Positions 19,203 to 29,435 are shown, counted from the stretch's first letter. The stretch: DNA of 64,000 nucleotides from Stakelama flava (GCF_019351405.1 NZ_JAHWZX010000010.1:81951-145950), one strand, 5' to 3'. Notes: generated by a model not told the origin, from the sequence alone. A program made the numbers and translations.

Positions 19203-19317
19203 TCAAATCCCTCTTGTTCGTTGCCCATGCGAACCAACCGGCCGGGGTGCAGGTTCCCCGGATTATGGATGCGCAAGCGACGTGCCGTATCGCCGTGCGG
19301 CGGATTGGGGGCGAGGT

Positions 19318-19367
19318 AAGGACGGCCCTTCGACCGGCTGCTTTCAGCAGCCGCTCAGGACGAACGG
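19318..19367. repeat. REP-like palindromic element downstream of recN
   Basis: GGACGGCCCTTCGACCGGCT and its partner GCCGCTCAGGACGAACGG enclose a perfect inner hairpin, CGGCTGC-TTTCA-GCAGCCG (19335-19353). It belongs to the same family as 6146-6230, folded into one unit. It could protect the 3' end of the recN message; no T-run follows, so it is not a standard terminator. Confidence 0.75.
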
Positions 19368-19436
19368 GGCTGGCCGGCAATTACCCGCGCCCTCTCCCCA
19401 TCGTAATGCCGTCCCCGCGTCGCTGAACGGAACGCG

Positions 19437-21101
19437 TCAGGCAGGTTCAAGCAGGCGCTGCGCCTGCGCGCGCGCTTCGTCGGTGATTTCGGCGCCCGAC
19501 AGCATCCGGGCGATTTCCTCGCGCCGCTCGTCGGTATCCAGCGGAGTCACGCCGGTGCGCGTGACGATGCCGTCGCTCGATTTGGCGATCAGCATATGGC
19601 GATTGCCCCGCGCCGCCACCTGCGGGCTGTGCGTGACGACGAGCACCTGCGCACTTGCCGCAAGTCGCGAAAGCCGTTCGCCGATCGCGCTCGCGACCGC
19701 GCCGCCGACGCCGCGATCGATTTCGTCGAAGATCAGCGTGCGCGCTCCGCCTTCTTCGGCAAGCGCGACCTTCAGCGCGAGGATGAAGCGCGACAATTCG
19801 CCCCCCGACGCGATCTTCGCGAGCGGGCCGAAGGGGGTGCCGGGATTGGTGGCGATTTCGAATTCGACCCGGTCGCTGCCGGTGGCCGACCATTGCGCCT
19901 CGGCAAGCGGTTCGACCATGGTGCGAAAACGGGCCGCGTCGAGCTTCAGCGGTTTCAGTTCGTTCGCGACCGACCGGTCGAGCCGCGCCGCCGCCTCGAC
20001 CCGCGCCTTGTGCAGCGAATCGGCCGCCTTGCGATACTCTGCCTGCGCGGCGGCCACGCTTTTTTCCAATCGCTCCAGCGCTTCGCCGCCGCTTTCGATG
20101 CGTGCAAGACGCGCGGCCAGATCCCCGGCGAGCGCGGACAGGTCGTCGGGCTGCACCCGGTGTTTGCGCGCCAGCCCGCGCAGTTCGAACAGGCGCGCCT
20201 CATCGGCTTCGAGCTGCGCGGGATCAAAGGCGAGCGCTTCGGCCGCCTCATCCACCTTTTCCTGCGCCGCCGCGCCTTCGATAATCGCGCGATCGATCGC
20301 GGCCAGCGCTTCGCCGAGCGCCTCATGGTCGTCGGCGACGCGTTCGAGGATTCGCGCCGCCTGACGCAGTCGGGCAAGACCGCCCTCCGATCCGTCGAGC
20401 AGATCGGCGATCCCCTGAAGCTCGGTCGCGATCTTTTCGCCGCGCTGCATCGCCGCCCGGCGTTCGGCAAGCTGTTCCTCCTCGCCCGGTTCGGGTGCGA
20501 CCGCGGTCAGTTCGCCAACGGCATGTTCCAGCCATTCGCGATCGCGCATCGCCGCGTCATGGCTTTCGCGCATCTCCGCCAGTTCGGCCTCCGCCGCGCG
20601 CCAGCGCCGATGCGCGGCGGCAACGCTTGCCACGTCCAGCCTGCCATAAGCGTCGAGCAGGCGGCGATGTCCGCGCGCGTTGAGCAGGCCGCGATCGTCA
20701 TGCTGGCCGTGAATTTCGACAAGATGCTGGGCAAGGTCGCGCAGCAGCCCTGCCGATGCGGGCTGGTCGTTGACAAAGGCGCGGCTGCCGCCATCGGCCT
20801 TTACCAACCGCCGGATCATCAGCGGCTCGCCCGGTTCGCGGGCAATGCCGTTTTCGTCGAGAAGCAGCGCGATCGGGCTGCCGTCGGCGGGTGTCACGAA
20901 ACTCGCCGTGACCACCGCTTGCCCCGCGCCGCTGCGCACCAATGCGGTTTCGCCGCGCCCGCCCAGCGCAAGGCCGAGCGCATCGAGCAAAATCGATTTT
21001 CCCGCGCCCGTTTCGCCGGTCAGCACGCCCAGACCAGGTGCGAAATCCAGATCGAGCGCTTCGATCAGCACGACATCGCGGATCGACAGCCCGGTCAGCA
21101 T
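19437..21101 (-). CDS. recN: DNA repair protein RecN
   Basis: A 554-residue SMC-like ATPase that acts in double-strand break repair. Walker A GETGAGKSILLDALG lies at about 29-43. A long coiled-coil arm rich in Ala, Glu and Arg follows (about 150-390). The C-terminal half-domain has the signature SGGELSRFILALK, Walker B TLIFDEIDRGVGG and VTHSPQVAARGNRHM. Full length for the family. bamD lies 27 bases upstream and is probably co-transcribed, an arrangement seen in other Alphaproteobacteria. Confidence 0.96.
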   Translation of the reverse strand: MLTGLSIRDVVLIEALDLDFAPGLGVLTGETGAGKSILLDALGLALGGRGETALVRSGAGQAVVTASFVTPADGSPIALLLDENGIAREPGEPLMIRRLVKADGGSRAFVNDQPASAGLLRDLAQHLVEIHGQHDDRGLLNARGHRRLLDAYGRLDVASVAAAHRRWRAAEAELAEMRESHDAAMRDREWLEHAVGELTAVAPEPGEEEQLAERRAAMQRGEKIATELQGIADLLDGSEGGLARLRQAARILERVADDHEALGEALAAIDRAIIEGAAAQEKVDEAAEALAFDPAQLEADEARLFELRGLARKHRVQPDDLSALAGDLAARLARIESGGEALERLEKSVAAAQAEYRKAADSLHKARVEAAARLDRSVANELKPLKLDAARFRTMVEPLAEAQWSATGSDRVEFEIATNPGTPFGPLAKIASGGELSRFILALKVALAEEGGARTLIFDEIDRGVGGAVASAIGERLSRLAASAQVLVVTHSPQVAARGNRHMLIAKSSDGIVTRTGVTPLDTDERREEIARMLSGAEITDEARAQAQRLLEPA

Positions 21102-21128
21102 GGCGTGCGGCCCGTCACCGCGACGGCC

Positions 21129-21926
21129 TCAGGCGCCGGCGGCAACCGCCGCCGGAGCCTTGTCCTGCATGAGGTCATAGGCGCGCTGATACCATTTGCT
21201 GCCCGGATAGTTCGCGCCGAGCACGGCCGCCGTCTTCTTTGCTTCCTGTGGAAGGCCGAGCGCGAGGTAGGTTTCGGTCAGCCGCATCAGCGCTTCTGGA
21301 ACATGGGTCGTGGTCTGATAGTCGTCGACGACGGTCTGAAACCGCTTCGTCGCGGCAAGCCAGTTGCCGCGCTGTTCATAGAAGCGGCCGACCTCCATCT
21401 CCTTGCCGGCGAGATGATCCTCGACCAGGTCGAGCTTCAGCCGTGCATCGGCGGCATAGCGCGTATCGGGATAGCGGCGGACCAGCTCGCCCAGCGCCGC
21501 CTTCGCCTGTTCGGTGATCTTCTGGTCACGATCGACATCGGCGATCTGCTGATAATAGCAAAGCCCGACCAGATAATAGGCATAGGGCGCGCTGGGGCTG
21601 CCGGGATGTTCGGCGATGAACCGCTGCGCCGATTGAATTGCCTGAGTGTAATCGTCGTCCATATAATAGCTGAACGCCGCCATCAGCTGCGCGCGGCGCG
21701 CCCAGACCGAAAAGGGATGCTGACGCTCCACCTCGGCAAACAGGGCCGCCGCCAGCTTGTACTGGCCCTTGTCCAGTTTTTCCTTGCCCGCAGAATACAG
21801 GGTGCCGACATCGCGCGCGACATAAGGAAGGTCGTTGCCCGCCTTTGTCGAGGCGCAACCGGCAGTGACCATCAGGCCGGCCATGGCAAGACCGGCGGCG
21901 AGGGGACGGAACGAGGTCATACGCAT
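21129..21926 (-). CDS. bamD: Outer membrane assembly lipoprotein BamD
   Basis: A 265-residue TPR lipoprotein of the BAM complex, which inserts beta-barrel proteins into the outer membrane. The signal MRMTSFRPLAAGLAMAGLMV ends in the lipobox TAGC (Cys24). Tetratricopeptide-like helices follow: LYSAGKEKLDKGQYKLAAALFAEVERQHP, YMDDDYTQAIQSAQRFIAEHP, then YYLVGLCYYQQIADVDRDQ, the hallmark BamD stretch. The start ATG was chosen for the complete lipoprotein signal; a longer frame lacks one. Followed by recN. Confidence 0.95.
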   Translation of the reverse strand: MRMTSFRPLAAGLAMAGLMVTAGCASTKAGNDLPYVARDVGTLYSAGKEKLDKGQYKLAAALFAEVERQHPFSVWARRAQLMAAFSYYMDDDYTQAIQSAQRFIAEHPGSPSAPYAYYLVGLCYYQQIADVDRDQKITEQAKAALGELVRRYPDTRYAADARLKLDLVEDHLAGKEMEVGRFYEQRGNWLAATKRFQTVVDDYQTTTHVPEALMRLTETYLALGLPQEAKKTAAVLGANYPGSKWYQRAYDLMQDKAPAAVAAGA

Positions 21927-22011
21927 GAAGCCGTCCTTAGCCGACAGGGTAGCGGGCGAACAACGCTTTTCGCACGCGGAAACATAAAAGGCGCGCGCGA
22001 CGAGCCCAACG

Positions 22012-22233
22012 TCAGAAGATACCGCCGCCCAGCGCGAGCCGGCAGACCCCGACAAGGATCACCAGAAGGTTGAGGTTACGGCCCGACCGTCCCGACGAAA
22101 CCATGCCCAGCGCCGCGCCGATCACGGCAAGCGGGACCGCTGCCCAGTTGAGCCAGCCGAGCAGCGGCATCAGCCCGACCAGCGCAAGGACAAGTGCCAT
22201 CATTCCGGTAAAAAGCGAAAGAAGATTGAACAT
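22012..22233 (-). CDS. Small two-span membrane protein
   Basis: A 73-residue, very hydrophobic protein with spans at about 5-25 and 28-45, then a Ser/Arg/Gly loop (SSGRSGRN) and a third hydrophobic stretch at the C-terminus (LNLLVILVGVCRLALGG). The ATG follows GAAAGAAGATTGAAC. It lies between bamD and a divergent lipoprotein gene. The pattern resembles small DUF-type integral membrane proteins; no function can be assigned. Confidence 0.7.
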   Translation of the reverse strand: MFNLLSLFTGMMALVLALVGLMPLLGWLNWAAVPLAVIGAALGMVSSGRSGRNLNLLVILVGVCRLALGGGIF

Positions 22234-22327
22234 GGCCGATCACATGGGCACCGCACGGCGTATTGACAAGATAATACAGTTGCCGAAAACGCGATCTTAA
22301 CCTTCCGCATGCGACCAGTGGCGCGAC

Positions 22328-23104
22328 ATGAGCCACCCCCGCCCCCTTCCCGTCCGCCGCTTCGGCAAAGCCGCGCGCGCCGCGTTGATCGCCGTGCCGA
22401 TGATCCTCGCCGGCTGTTCGGGCGGCGATGACGACAGCGCGCTGGACAATCTCGATTCCGATCTGGTCGATACGGCCAACAGCACCGACCCGGCGGTCAC
22501 CGGCGCGTTGCAGGACCAGATCATGGTCGATCCCACGCTCGCCGATCAGCGCAACGGCAACGCGGTTCGCCCGCCTGGCAAACCCTATTCGGGCGCGCTG
22601 CCCGATAGCGGTGTGGCAGGGCGCGCAAGCGGCGATGCGGGCAAATTGATGCAGGCGCCTGCCCCCACCCCGGCGAAAGACTGTCCGGCGTGCAAGGCAT
22701 CGGGCAATTCGGTGACGTTGGGCGCGCTGGCGCAGCAACAGGGCAATGGCAGGGTCGCCGGCTGCGCCGCCGATATCCGCTATTCGACGCGCTGGGCCGC
22801 CCGTATGCCCACCGACATGCCGCTATATCCCGGGGCGAAGGTGATCGAGGCGGCGGGCACAGACAAGGATGCGTGCCGGTTGCGCATCGTCAATTTCCAG
22901 ACTTCAACGCCGCTCGATACCATGGTCAACTGGTATTACACCCGCGCGCGGCGCGCCGGGTTCACTGCCGAGCATCAGATCGACGGGACCGAGCATATTC
23001 TGGGCGGCACGCGCGCCAGAGACGATGGTGCCTATGTCCTGTGGCTGCGTCCGCGCGACGGCGGCGGCACCGATATCGATATCGTCACCAACAACGGCGG
23101 GTAG
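22328..23104 (+). CDS. Lipoprotein of unknown function
   Basis: A 258-residue lipoprotein: the signal runs to the lipobox ILAGC (Cys29). Next comes an Asp-rich low-complexity stretch (GGDDDSALDNLDSDLVD). Residues about 118-123 hold a CPAC motif, and another Cys (AGCAADIRY) lies in the conserved C-terminal half. That half (about 140-255) has MPLYPGAKVIEAAGTD and MVNWYYTRARRAGF, resembling a small alpha/beta domain seen in sphingomonad lipoproteins. No function is known. crcB follows 58 bases later. Confidence 0.75.
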   Translation: MSHPRPLPVRRFGKAARAALIAVPMILAGCSGGDDDSALDNLDSDLVDTANSTDPAVTGALQDQIMVDPTLADQRNGNAVRPPGKPYSGALPDSGVAGRASGDAGKLMQAPAPTPAKDCPACKASGNSVTLGALAQQQGNGRVAGCAADIRYSTRWAARMPTDMPLYPGAKVIEAAGTDKDACRLRIVNFQTSTPLDTMVNWYYTRARRAGFTAEHQIDGTEHILGGTRARDDGAYVLWLRPRDGGGTDIDIVTNNGG

Positions 23105-23162
23105 ACCGCAACGGCGAGGCACGGCTTTCCCTTTGGCGGGATAGACGCTAACTGCACCTGCA

Positions 23163-23540
23163 ATGCCGCATATCTTCTTCGTCATGCTGGGCGGTGCCAT
23201 CGGTGCTGCGGGTCGCCATCTTCTGGGCCGCGCGATGATCGCGCTCATGGGGCCGGGCTATCCCTGGGGCACGCTGAGCGCAAATATTCTTGGTGGCTTG
23301 TTCATGGGACTGCTGGTCGGAATATTGTCGCGGGTCGCCGCACCGGGCGAATCGCTTCGCCTGTTCCTCGCGGTGGGAATGCTGGGCGGCTTCACCACTT
23401 TTTCCTCCTTCTCGCTCGACGCGGTGAACATGATCGAACGCGGCGCGTGGATGCCGGCACTCGGCTATGTGCTCATATCAGTGATCGCATCGATCGGCGC
23501 GCTTGCCGCCGGGCTGAACCTCGTCCGGGCCGTCGCATGA
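23163..23540 (+). CDS. crcB: Fluoride efflux channel CrcB/Fluc
   Basis: A 125-residue four-span inner-membrane protein that lets fluoride leave the cell and works as a dual-topology dimer. Family motifs GGAIGAAGRHLLGR, the Asn of LSANILGGLFMG and GGFTTFSSFSLDAV are all present. It heads a run of five overlapping genes; its stop overlaps the next start as ATGA. No fluoride riboswitch is evident in the short leader. Confidence 0.95.
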   Translation: MPHIFFVMLGGAIGAAGRHLLGRAMIALMGPGYPWGTLSANILGGLFMGLLVGILSRVAAPGESLRLFLAVGMLGGFTTFSSFSLDAVNMIERGAWMPALGYVLISVIASIGALAAGLNLVRAVA

Positions 23541-24658
23541 CCAACGTCGCATCCGACGAGGTTCGCCAGTTCACCGTTGCGACGGAGGATGAGGGCATTC
23601 GCCTCGACCGCTGGTTCAAACGGCACGTCCCCGACGCCAGCTTCAACATCGTGTCGCGCTGGGCACGCACGGGGCAGCTTCGTGTCGATGGCGCGCGTGC
23701 CAAACCGGGCGATCATGTCCGGGCGGGACAAACGATCCGCGTGCCGCCTGCCGAGGCGCCGAAAACCGCGAAGCCGCAGCGGCAGAAGAAACCGCTGACG
23801 CCCGAACAGGTCGAATTCGCGCAAAGCCTTGTCATTCACAGGGATGATGCTGCGCTGGTTCTGAACAAGCCGCCGGGCCTCGCCACGCAGGGCGGGACGA
23901 AGACGACCGAGCATGTCGACGGGCTCCTCGACGCGCTGTCATTCGAGCGTGAGGACCGGCCGAAGCTGGTCCACCGGCTCGACAAGGATACGTCGGGCGC
24001 GCTGCTGGTTGCGCGGACACCGCGTGCGGCGGGGCTGTTTTCCAAGAATTTCGCGGGCCGCACCGCGAAAAAGGTCTATTGGGCGCTGGTCGTCGGCGTC
24101 CCCGATATAGACGACGGGCTGATCGACCTGCCGCTCGCCAAGCAACCGGGCACGGGCGGGGAGAAGATGCACGTCGATGAAGAGAATGGCCAGCCCGCAA
24201 AGTCGCGCTATCGCGTGATCGAGCGCGCGGGCAATCGCGCGGCCTTTGTCGAACTTCAACCGATGACCGGGCGCACCCACCAGCTTCGCGTGCACCTCTC
24301 TGCGATCGGCCACCCGATCGTCGGCGACGGCAAATATGGCGGGCCTGAGGCGTTCCTGACCGGCGGCGTCAGCCGCAAGATGCACCTTCATGCGCGGCGC
24401 ATCCGCGTCGATCATCCGGGCGGCGGCAAGCTGGACGTGACCGCCGAATTGCCGCAGCATTTCGCCGAATCGATGGAAATGCTGGGCTTCGACCCCGCCA
24501 AGGGCGATGCGCTGCCGATCAGCGAAGCGCCGCCGCCCGCGACCCGCGAGGAAAAGAAGATCAAGGCGCGCCGCCACGCGAAGACCATCCGCAAGGAACG
24601 GCGTGGCGAACGGCGCAAGCGCGGCGACGGCGGCGGCGGCGGTCGGGGCAAGCCGTGA
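23537..24658 (+). CDS. RluC/RluD-family pseudouridine synthase
   Basis: A 373-residue RNA pseudouridine synthase. Residues about 19-68 are an S4 RNA-binding domain (IRLDRWFKRHVPDASF...LRVDGARAKPGD). The catalytic domain starts near 95, with the motif HRLDKDTSGALLVA (catalytic Asp149). RTHQLRVHLSAIGHPIVGD confirms the RluA superfamily. The C-terminal 50 residues are a Lys/Arg-rich extension ending in a glycine run, likely to aid rRNA binding. It probably modifies 23S rRNA, as RluC does. ATGA overlap with crcB and GTGA overlap with the next gene. Confidence 0.93.
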   Translation: MTNVASDEVRQFTVATEDEGIRLDRWFKRHVPDASFNIVSRWARTGQLRVDGARAKPGDHVRAGQTIRVPPAEAPKTAKPQRQKKPLTPEQVEFAQSLVIHRDDAALVLNKPPGLATQGGTKTTEHVDGLLDALSFEREDRPKLVHRLDKDTSGALLVARTPRAAGLFSKNFAGRTAKKVYWALVVGVPDIDDGLIDLPLAKQPGTGGEKMHVDEENGQPAKSRYRVIERAGNRAAFVELQPMTGRTHQLRVHLSAIGHPIVGDGKYGGPEAFLTGGVSRKMHLHARRIRVDHPGGGKLDVTAELPQHFAESMEMLGFDPAKGDALPISEAPPPATREEKKIKARRHAKTIRKERRGERRKRGDGGGGGRGKP

Positions 24659-25317
24659 CCAACCGGCTCGCCATATTCGATTGCGACGGCACGCTGGTCG
24701 ACAGCCAGGCGAATATCTGCATCGCGATGGAAGAGGCATTCAACGGCGCGAAGCTGACGCCGCCCGAACGCAACGCCATTCGCCGGATCGTGGGGCTGAG
24801 TCTGGTCGAAGCGATGGCGCAACTGATTCCGGACGGCGATGCCGACCTGCACCTGACGCTGGCCGACGCGTATAAGGACCAGTTCGTGAAGCTGCGCAAC
24901 ACCGGCGCGATGCTGGCCGAACCGCTCTACGACGGAATCGCCGAAACGCTGGGCGCACTGGAGGACGCGGGCTGGATGCTGGGCGTCGCCACCGGCAAAT
25001 CGGATCGCGGGTTGAACCTGCTGCTCGACCATCATGGCCTCAAACACCGGTTCGTGACGTTGCAGACCGCCGACCGCCACCCGTCCAAGCCGCATCCGGC
25101 AATGCTGGAAGCCGCGATCGCCGAAGCGGTCGCAGCGCCCGAAACCAGCGTGATGATCGGCGATACCACGTTCGACATGGCGATGGGCGTCGCGGCGGGT
25201 GCGCATCCGCTGGGCGTCGCATGGGGTTATCATGCGCCCGACGAGCTTGGCGCGGCAGGTGCGCGGCATGTGACCGGCCATGCCAGCGAAATCCTCCCCT
25301 ATCTGGCGGCGCTGTGA
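24655..25317 (+). CDS. HAD-superfamily phosphatase, phosphoglycolate-phosphatase type
   Basis: A 220-residue haloacid-dehalogenase-fold hydrolase. Motif I FDCDGTLVDSQ (nucleophile Asp9), a helical cap domain (about 18-85), motif II GVATGKS, motif III HPSKPHPAM and motif IV MIGDTTFDMAMG are all in place. It starts at a GTG that overlaps the previous stop as GTGA. The closest family type is phosphoglycolate phosphatase (Gph) or PGMB; the substrate cannot be fixed from sequence. Confidence 0.92.
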   Translation: MTNRLAIFDCDGTLVDSQANICIAMEEAFNGAKLTPPERNAIRRIVGLSLVEAMAQLIPDGDADLHLTLADAYKDQFVKLRNTGAMLAEPLYDGIAETLGALEDAGWMLGVATGKSDRGLNLLLDHHGLKHRFVTLQTADRHPSKPHPAMLEAAIAEAVAAPETSVMIGDTTFDMAMGVAAGAHPLGVAWGYHAPDELGAAGARHVTGHASEILPYLAAL

Positions 25318-25532
25318 GCGGCGGACTCCACAGCGCGCGCAACCGCTATCTGGCCATGACGCTGGTGCGGATCGCCGGGTCGGCGGGCGCGGTTTTCGGG
25401 CTGGTGGTGCTGGCGCGCGCGGGCGACACCTGGACGCGCGTGCTGGGCGCGGCAATCGTGCTGGCCGCGCTGTATATGATCGCAACGGTGCCGCGCGCCA
25501 TGGCGCGGCAATGGCGGACGCGCGACGAATGA
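25314..25532 (+). CDS. Small two-span membrane protein in the crcB run
   Basis: A 72-residue protein starting at a GTG that overlaps the HAD gene stop (GTGA), so earlier ATG choices are unnecessary. It has membrane segments at about 16-34 (LVRIAGSAGAVFGLVVLAR) and 40-60 (VLGAAIVLAALYMIATVP), then a basic end RAMARQWRTRDE. Its stop overlaps the next start (ATGA). The tight coupling on both sides argues strongly that it is real. Function unknown. Confidence 0.78.
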   Translation: MSGGLHSARNRYLAMTLVRIAGSAGAVFGLVVLARAGDTWTRVLGAAIVLAALYMIATVPRAMARQWRTRDE

Positions 25533-26218
25533 AACGCTTCTGGAAAGCGGTCACGACTGCGCCCGAGGGCGATCAATTTGGGATCGCGCTCGACGGCCGG
25601 CCGGTGCGCACACCAGGTCGCGCGCCGATGACCGTGCCGAATGCTGTTCTTGCCGAGAAGATTGCGGACGAATGGCGCGCAGTCGCCGAAACCATCGATC
25701 CTGCCGCGATGCCGCTGACCGGGCTTGCCAATGCCGCGATCGACCGGGCGGGCACCGATCGCAAAACCTTTGCCGCAACGCTTGCCGCTTATGGCGAAAC
25801 CGATCTTCTTTGCTACCGGGCCGACAGTCCGGACGACCTTGTCGCCAGACAGGAAATGCTGTGGGGGCCGCATCTCGACTGGGCGCAGGCGCGCTACGAC
25901 ATCCGGTTAGAACGTGTGCACGGCGTGATGCACGTCGCTCAGCCGGTGGCGACGGTGGCGCGGCTGAACGAGGCGGTCGCGGCGTGTTCCGCGCATGAAC
26001 TGGCCGGATTGTACCCGATTGTGACGATTACCGGATCGCTGGTCCTCGCGCTCGCGCTGCTCGAAGCGGCGGCCGAAGCCGATGCGATATGGCAAGCGGC
26101 GAATTGCGACGAGGACTGGCAGGCCGGGCAATGGGGCGAAGACGAACTCGCGGCGAAGGCGCGCGCCGACAAGCGGGCAAGTTTCGACGCGGGCGTCCGG
26201 TTCCTGAAGATGCTCTAG
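25529..26218 (+). CDS. ATP12-family F1-ATPase assembly chaperone
   Basis: A 229-residue relative of mitochondrial Atp12, which binds F1 alpha subunits during assembly of the ATP synthase; alphaproteobacteria carry this family (PF07542). It has the motifs MKRFWKAV, FGIALDGRPVRTPGR, EWRAVAETIDPAAMPLTGLANAAID, LLCYRADSPDDLVARQ and the W-P/D-W region WGPHLDWAQARYDI. It starts with the ATGA overlap and ends the run that began with crcB; gmk converges 30 bases beyond. Confidence 0.93.
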   Translation: MKRFWKAVTTAPEGDQFGIALDGRPVRTPGRAPMTVPNAVLAEKIADEWRAVAETIDPAAMPLTGLANAAIDRAGTDRKTFAATLAAYGETDLLCYRADSPDDLVARQEMLWGPHLDWAQARYDIRLERVHGVMHVAQPVATVARLNEAVAACSAHELAGLYPIVTITGSLVLALALLEAAAEADAIWQAANCDEDWQAGQWGEDELAAKARADKRASFDAGVRFLKML

Positions 26219-26248
26219 CGCCGTTGGCGCAAGCGGCGGCGGACTCGC

Positions 26249-26899
26249 TTATTTCATTAGGCCGCGGATGAAGCCGATCAGGCCGGTCTGGCGCGAGCGT
26301 TTCAACCGTTCGGCGGCGAGGATGGTTTTGACCGATTCGAAACATTGCTCGACATCGTCATTGACCAGCACATAGTCATAGCCGTCCCAATGGCTGACCT
26401 CACGCTCCGACCGGGCCATGCGACCGTCGATGATCTCCTGACTGTCGGTCGCGCGGCGTTCGAGCCGGTCGCGCAACTCCTCCATCGAGGGCGGCAGGAT
26501 GAAGACGCGGACCACGTCGCCGCCCGCGATCTGGAAAAGCTGCTGCGCGCCCTGCCAGTCGATATCGAACAGCACGTCCTGTCCCGCCTCCAGCATGTCG
26601 TAGACCGGCTTTTTCGGCGTCCCGTAGCGATGGTCGAAGACATGCGCCCATTCGAGGAATTCGTGATTCGCAGCCATGTCGCGAAACTGTTCGATATCGA
26701 CGAAATGGTAATCCTTCCCATCGACCTCCCCGGGACGCATCGTCCGGGTGGTCGCGGAAACCGACATGCCAAGCTTCGGTTCGGCGGCAAGCAGCTTGCG
26801 CGCGATCGTCGATTTGCCCGCGCCCGAAGGGGAGGACAGCACGAACAACACACCGCGCCGTTTGAAACCATGGGGATCGGGGTCTCGCTCAAATGCCAT
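26249..26899 (-). CDS. gmk: Guanylate kinase
   Basis: A 216-residue enzyme that makes GDP from GMP and ATP. P-loop SSPSGAGKSTIARKL lies at about 22-36, then the GMP-binding SATTRTMRPGEVDGKDYHFV, the conserved AHVFDHRYGTPKKPV, and FDIDWQGAQQL. It converges with the ATP12 gene. The start is the ATG of MAFERDPDPHGFKRRG; a start closer to RRGVLFV would also leave the fold whole. Confidence 0.96.
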   Translation of the reverse strand: MAFERDPDPHGFKRRGVLFVLSSPSGAGKSTIARKLLAAEPKLGMSVSATTRTMRPGEVDGKDYHFVDIEQFRDMAANHEFLEWAHVFDHRYGTPKKPVYDMLEAGQDVLFDIDWQGAQQLFQIAGGDVVRVFILPPSMEELRDRLERRATDSQEIIDGRMARSEREVSHWDGYDYVLVNDDVEQCFESVKTILAAERLKRSRQTGLIGFIRGLMK

Positions 26900-26938
26900 G
26901 GTTGCTAGTGGCGGAGCAGAACCGGTCGCGTCAAGCGT

Positions 26939-27154
26939 TCAGGCTCCCTCGCCGCCGCCGAACACCTGCTCCACGCCTTCCGATATGCCGCGAAGCACCA
27001 GCCAGCCCACTGCATAGGTAAGCGCGACGGGCACCGCGACCTTCAGCACATTGGCGGTAACCGCGCCGATGATCGCGCCGTCGGCCGCGCTGTCGTCACC
27101 GCTCATCGAATCGATTGCTCCGCCCACCAGCGCGCCGATCGTGGTTGCACCCAT
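26939..27154 (-). CDS. Small glycine-zipper-like membrane protein
   Basis: A 71-residue protein. Residues 4-14 and 27-35 are Gly/Ala-rich (GALVGGAID, GAIIGAVTA) and could pack as a glycine zipper. Residues about 36-56 (VLKVAVPVALTYAVGWLVLRG) form a membrane segment. A perfect AGGAG lies 7 bases before the ATG. A longer frame upstream is derived from the adjacent REP-like repeat. Lies just upstream of gmk on the same strand. No known function. Confidence 0.7.
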   Translation of the reverse strand: MGATTIGALVGGAIDSMSGDDSAADGAIIGAVTANVLKVAVPVALTYAVGWLVLRGISEGVEQVFGGGEGA

Positions 27155-27261
27155 ATTAGTATCTCCTGAAAAATCCGCCCCGGAAAAGGGGGCTGCGTCG
27201 TCTTTTCGGAACCCGCAAACCTTGCGCGCGGTTCCGATTGGACACACGCGGACAGGAAATG

Positions 27262-27352
27262 AGTACGGTCCTTCGACTTCGCTCAGGACCAACGGATCAT
27301 TTGAAAACTGGCCCTACACCCGTTTGCGCTGAGCAAAGTCGAAGCGCCGTTT
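27262..27352. repeat. REP-like inverted repeat downstream of fumC
   Basis: GTCCTTCGACTTCGCTCAGG at the left and GCGCTGAGCAAAGTCGAAG at the right form an imperfect inverted pair separated by about 40 bases. The core matches the element between glyQ and glyS. It occupies the gap between fumC and the small membrane protein gene, both on the minus strand. Confidence 0.75.
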
Positions 27353-27363
27353 TTCTGCCCGCG

Positions 27364-28755
<1,392 letters not shown>

Positions 28756-28761
28756 GTCCAT

Positions 28762-28767
28762 TCCTCC
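28762..28767 (-). promoter_or_regulatory. Ribosome binding site deciding the fumC start
   Basis: GGAGGA on the minus strand. Zero bases separate it from ATG (28761) and six separate it from GTG (28755), which favours the GTG. Confidence 0.65.
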
Positions 28768-28871
28768 GTTCGCTTCGCGCAGGACGAAGAGCGCCCGGAG
28801 CACACGGATCGTTCCGAAGCGCCTTTACCCGGTGCTGGCCGCGACGACCGGTGAGCGAACGCGGCGGAACG

Positions 28872-29360
28872 CTATTTCTTGCGCTTGAAATCCACCGCGA
28901 CGACGTTCGAACCGTCTTCCGATTCGGCCACCACGCCGCGATCGCGGTCCTGTTCGCCGTCATCGTCCGGCTCCGGCGCGTCAGGCCCTTCCTGCGCGGC
29001 GAAGCGCAGTTCGAAATTGACCGCCGGATCGTGAAAGCCAGTAATCGCGGCAAACGGGATCACCAGCATAGACGGAATCTGGTTGAAGCTCAGCCCCACT
29101 GAAAAGCGTTCATCGTCGACCGTCAGGTCCCAGAAACGATGCTGCATGACGATCGTCATTTCATCGGGAAAGCGTTCGACCAGCCGTTCGGGAATGTCGA
29201 CGCCGGGCGCCTGCGTCTTGAATGTGATGTAGAAATGATGCTGGCCGGGCAGTGCGCCCGTTTCCTGCACCTGCCCCAGCACGCGGCCGACGACTGCGCG
29301 CAGTGCCTCCTGCACGATTTCGTCATAGGGAATCAGGCTGTCTGGCACGCTTGCTGTCAT
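28872..29360 (-). CDS. sspB: SspB-type ClpXP adaptor
   Basis: A 162-residue adaptor that brings ssrA-tagged and other substrates to the ClpXP protease, of the alphaproteobacterial SspB-alpha type. The core is clear: IPYDEIVQEALRAVVGRVL, GQHHFYITFKTQAPGVDIPERL, FPDEMTIVMQHRFWDL and FSVGLSFNQIPSMLVIPF. An acidic linker (PDAPEPDDDGEQDRD) leads to a short basic/hydrophobic C-terminal motif (NVVAVDFKRKK), the expected ClpX-binding tail. It is divergent from hisB with a 75-base gap. Confidence 0.95.
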   Translation of the reverse strand: MTASVPDSLIPYDEIVQEALRAVVGRVLGQVQETGALPGQHHFYITFKTQAPGVDIPERLVERFPDEMTIVMQHRFWDLTVDDERFSVGLSFNQIPSMLVIPFAAITGFHDPAVNFELRFAAQEGPDAPEPDDDGEQDRDRGVVAESEDGSNVVAVDFKRKK

Positions 29361-29435
29361 GATTGCGGTGACTAACCTCCTTTGGGCCGCGGTCAAGATT
29401 GCATGACGCGGCGGCCGCGCTATGTGGGGGGCATC

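Noticed and set aside
23105..23162. Fluoride riboswitch before crcB
   Set aside because: The 58-base leader has no recognisable crcB-motif pseudoknot.
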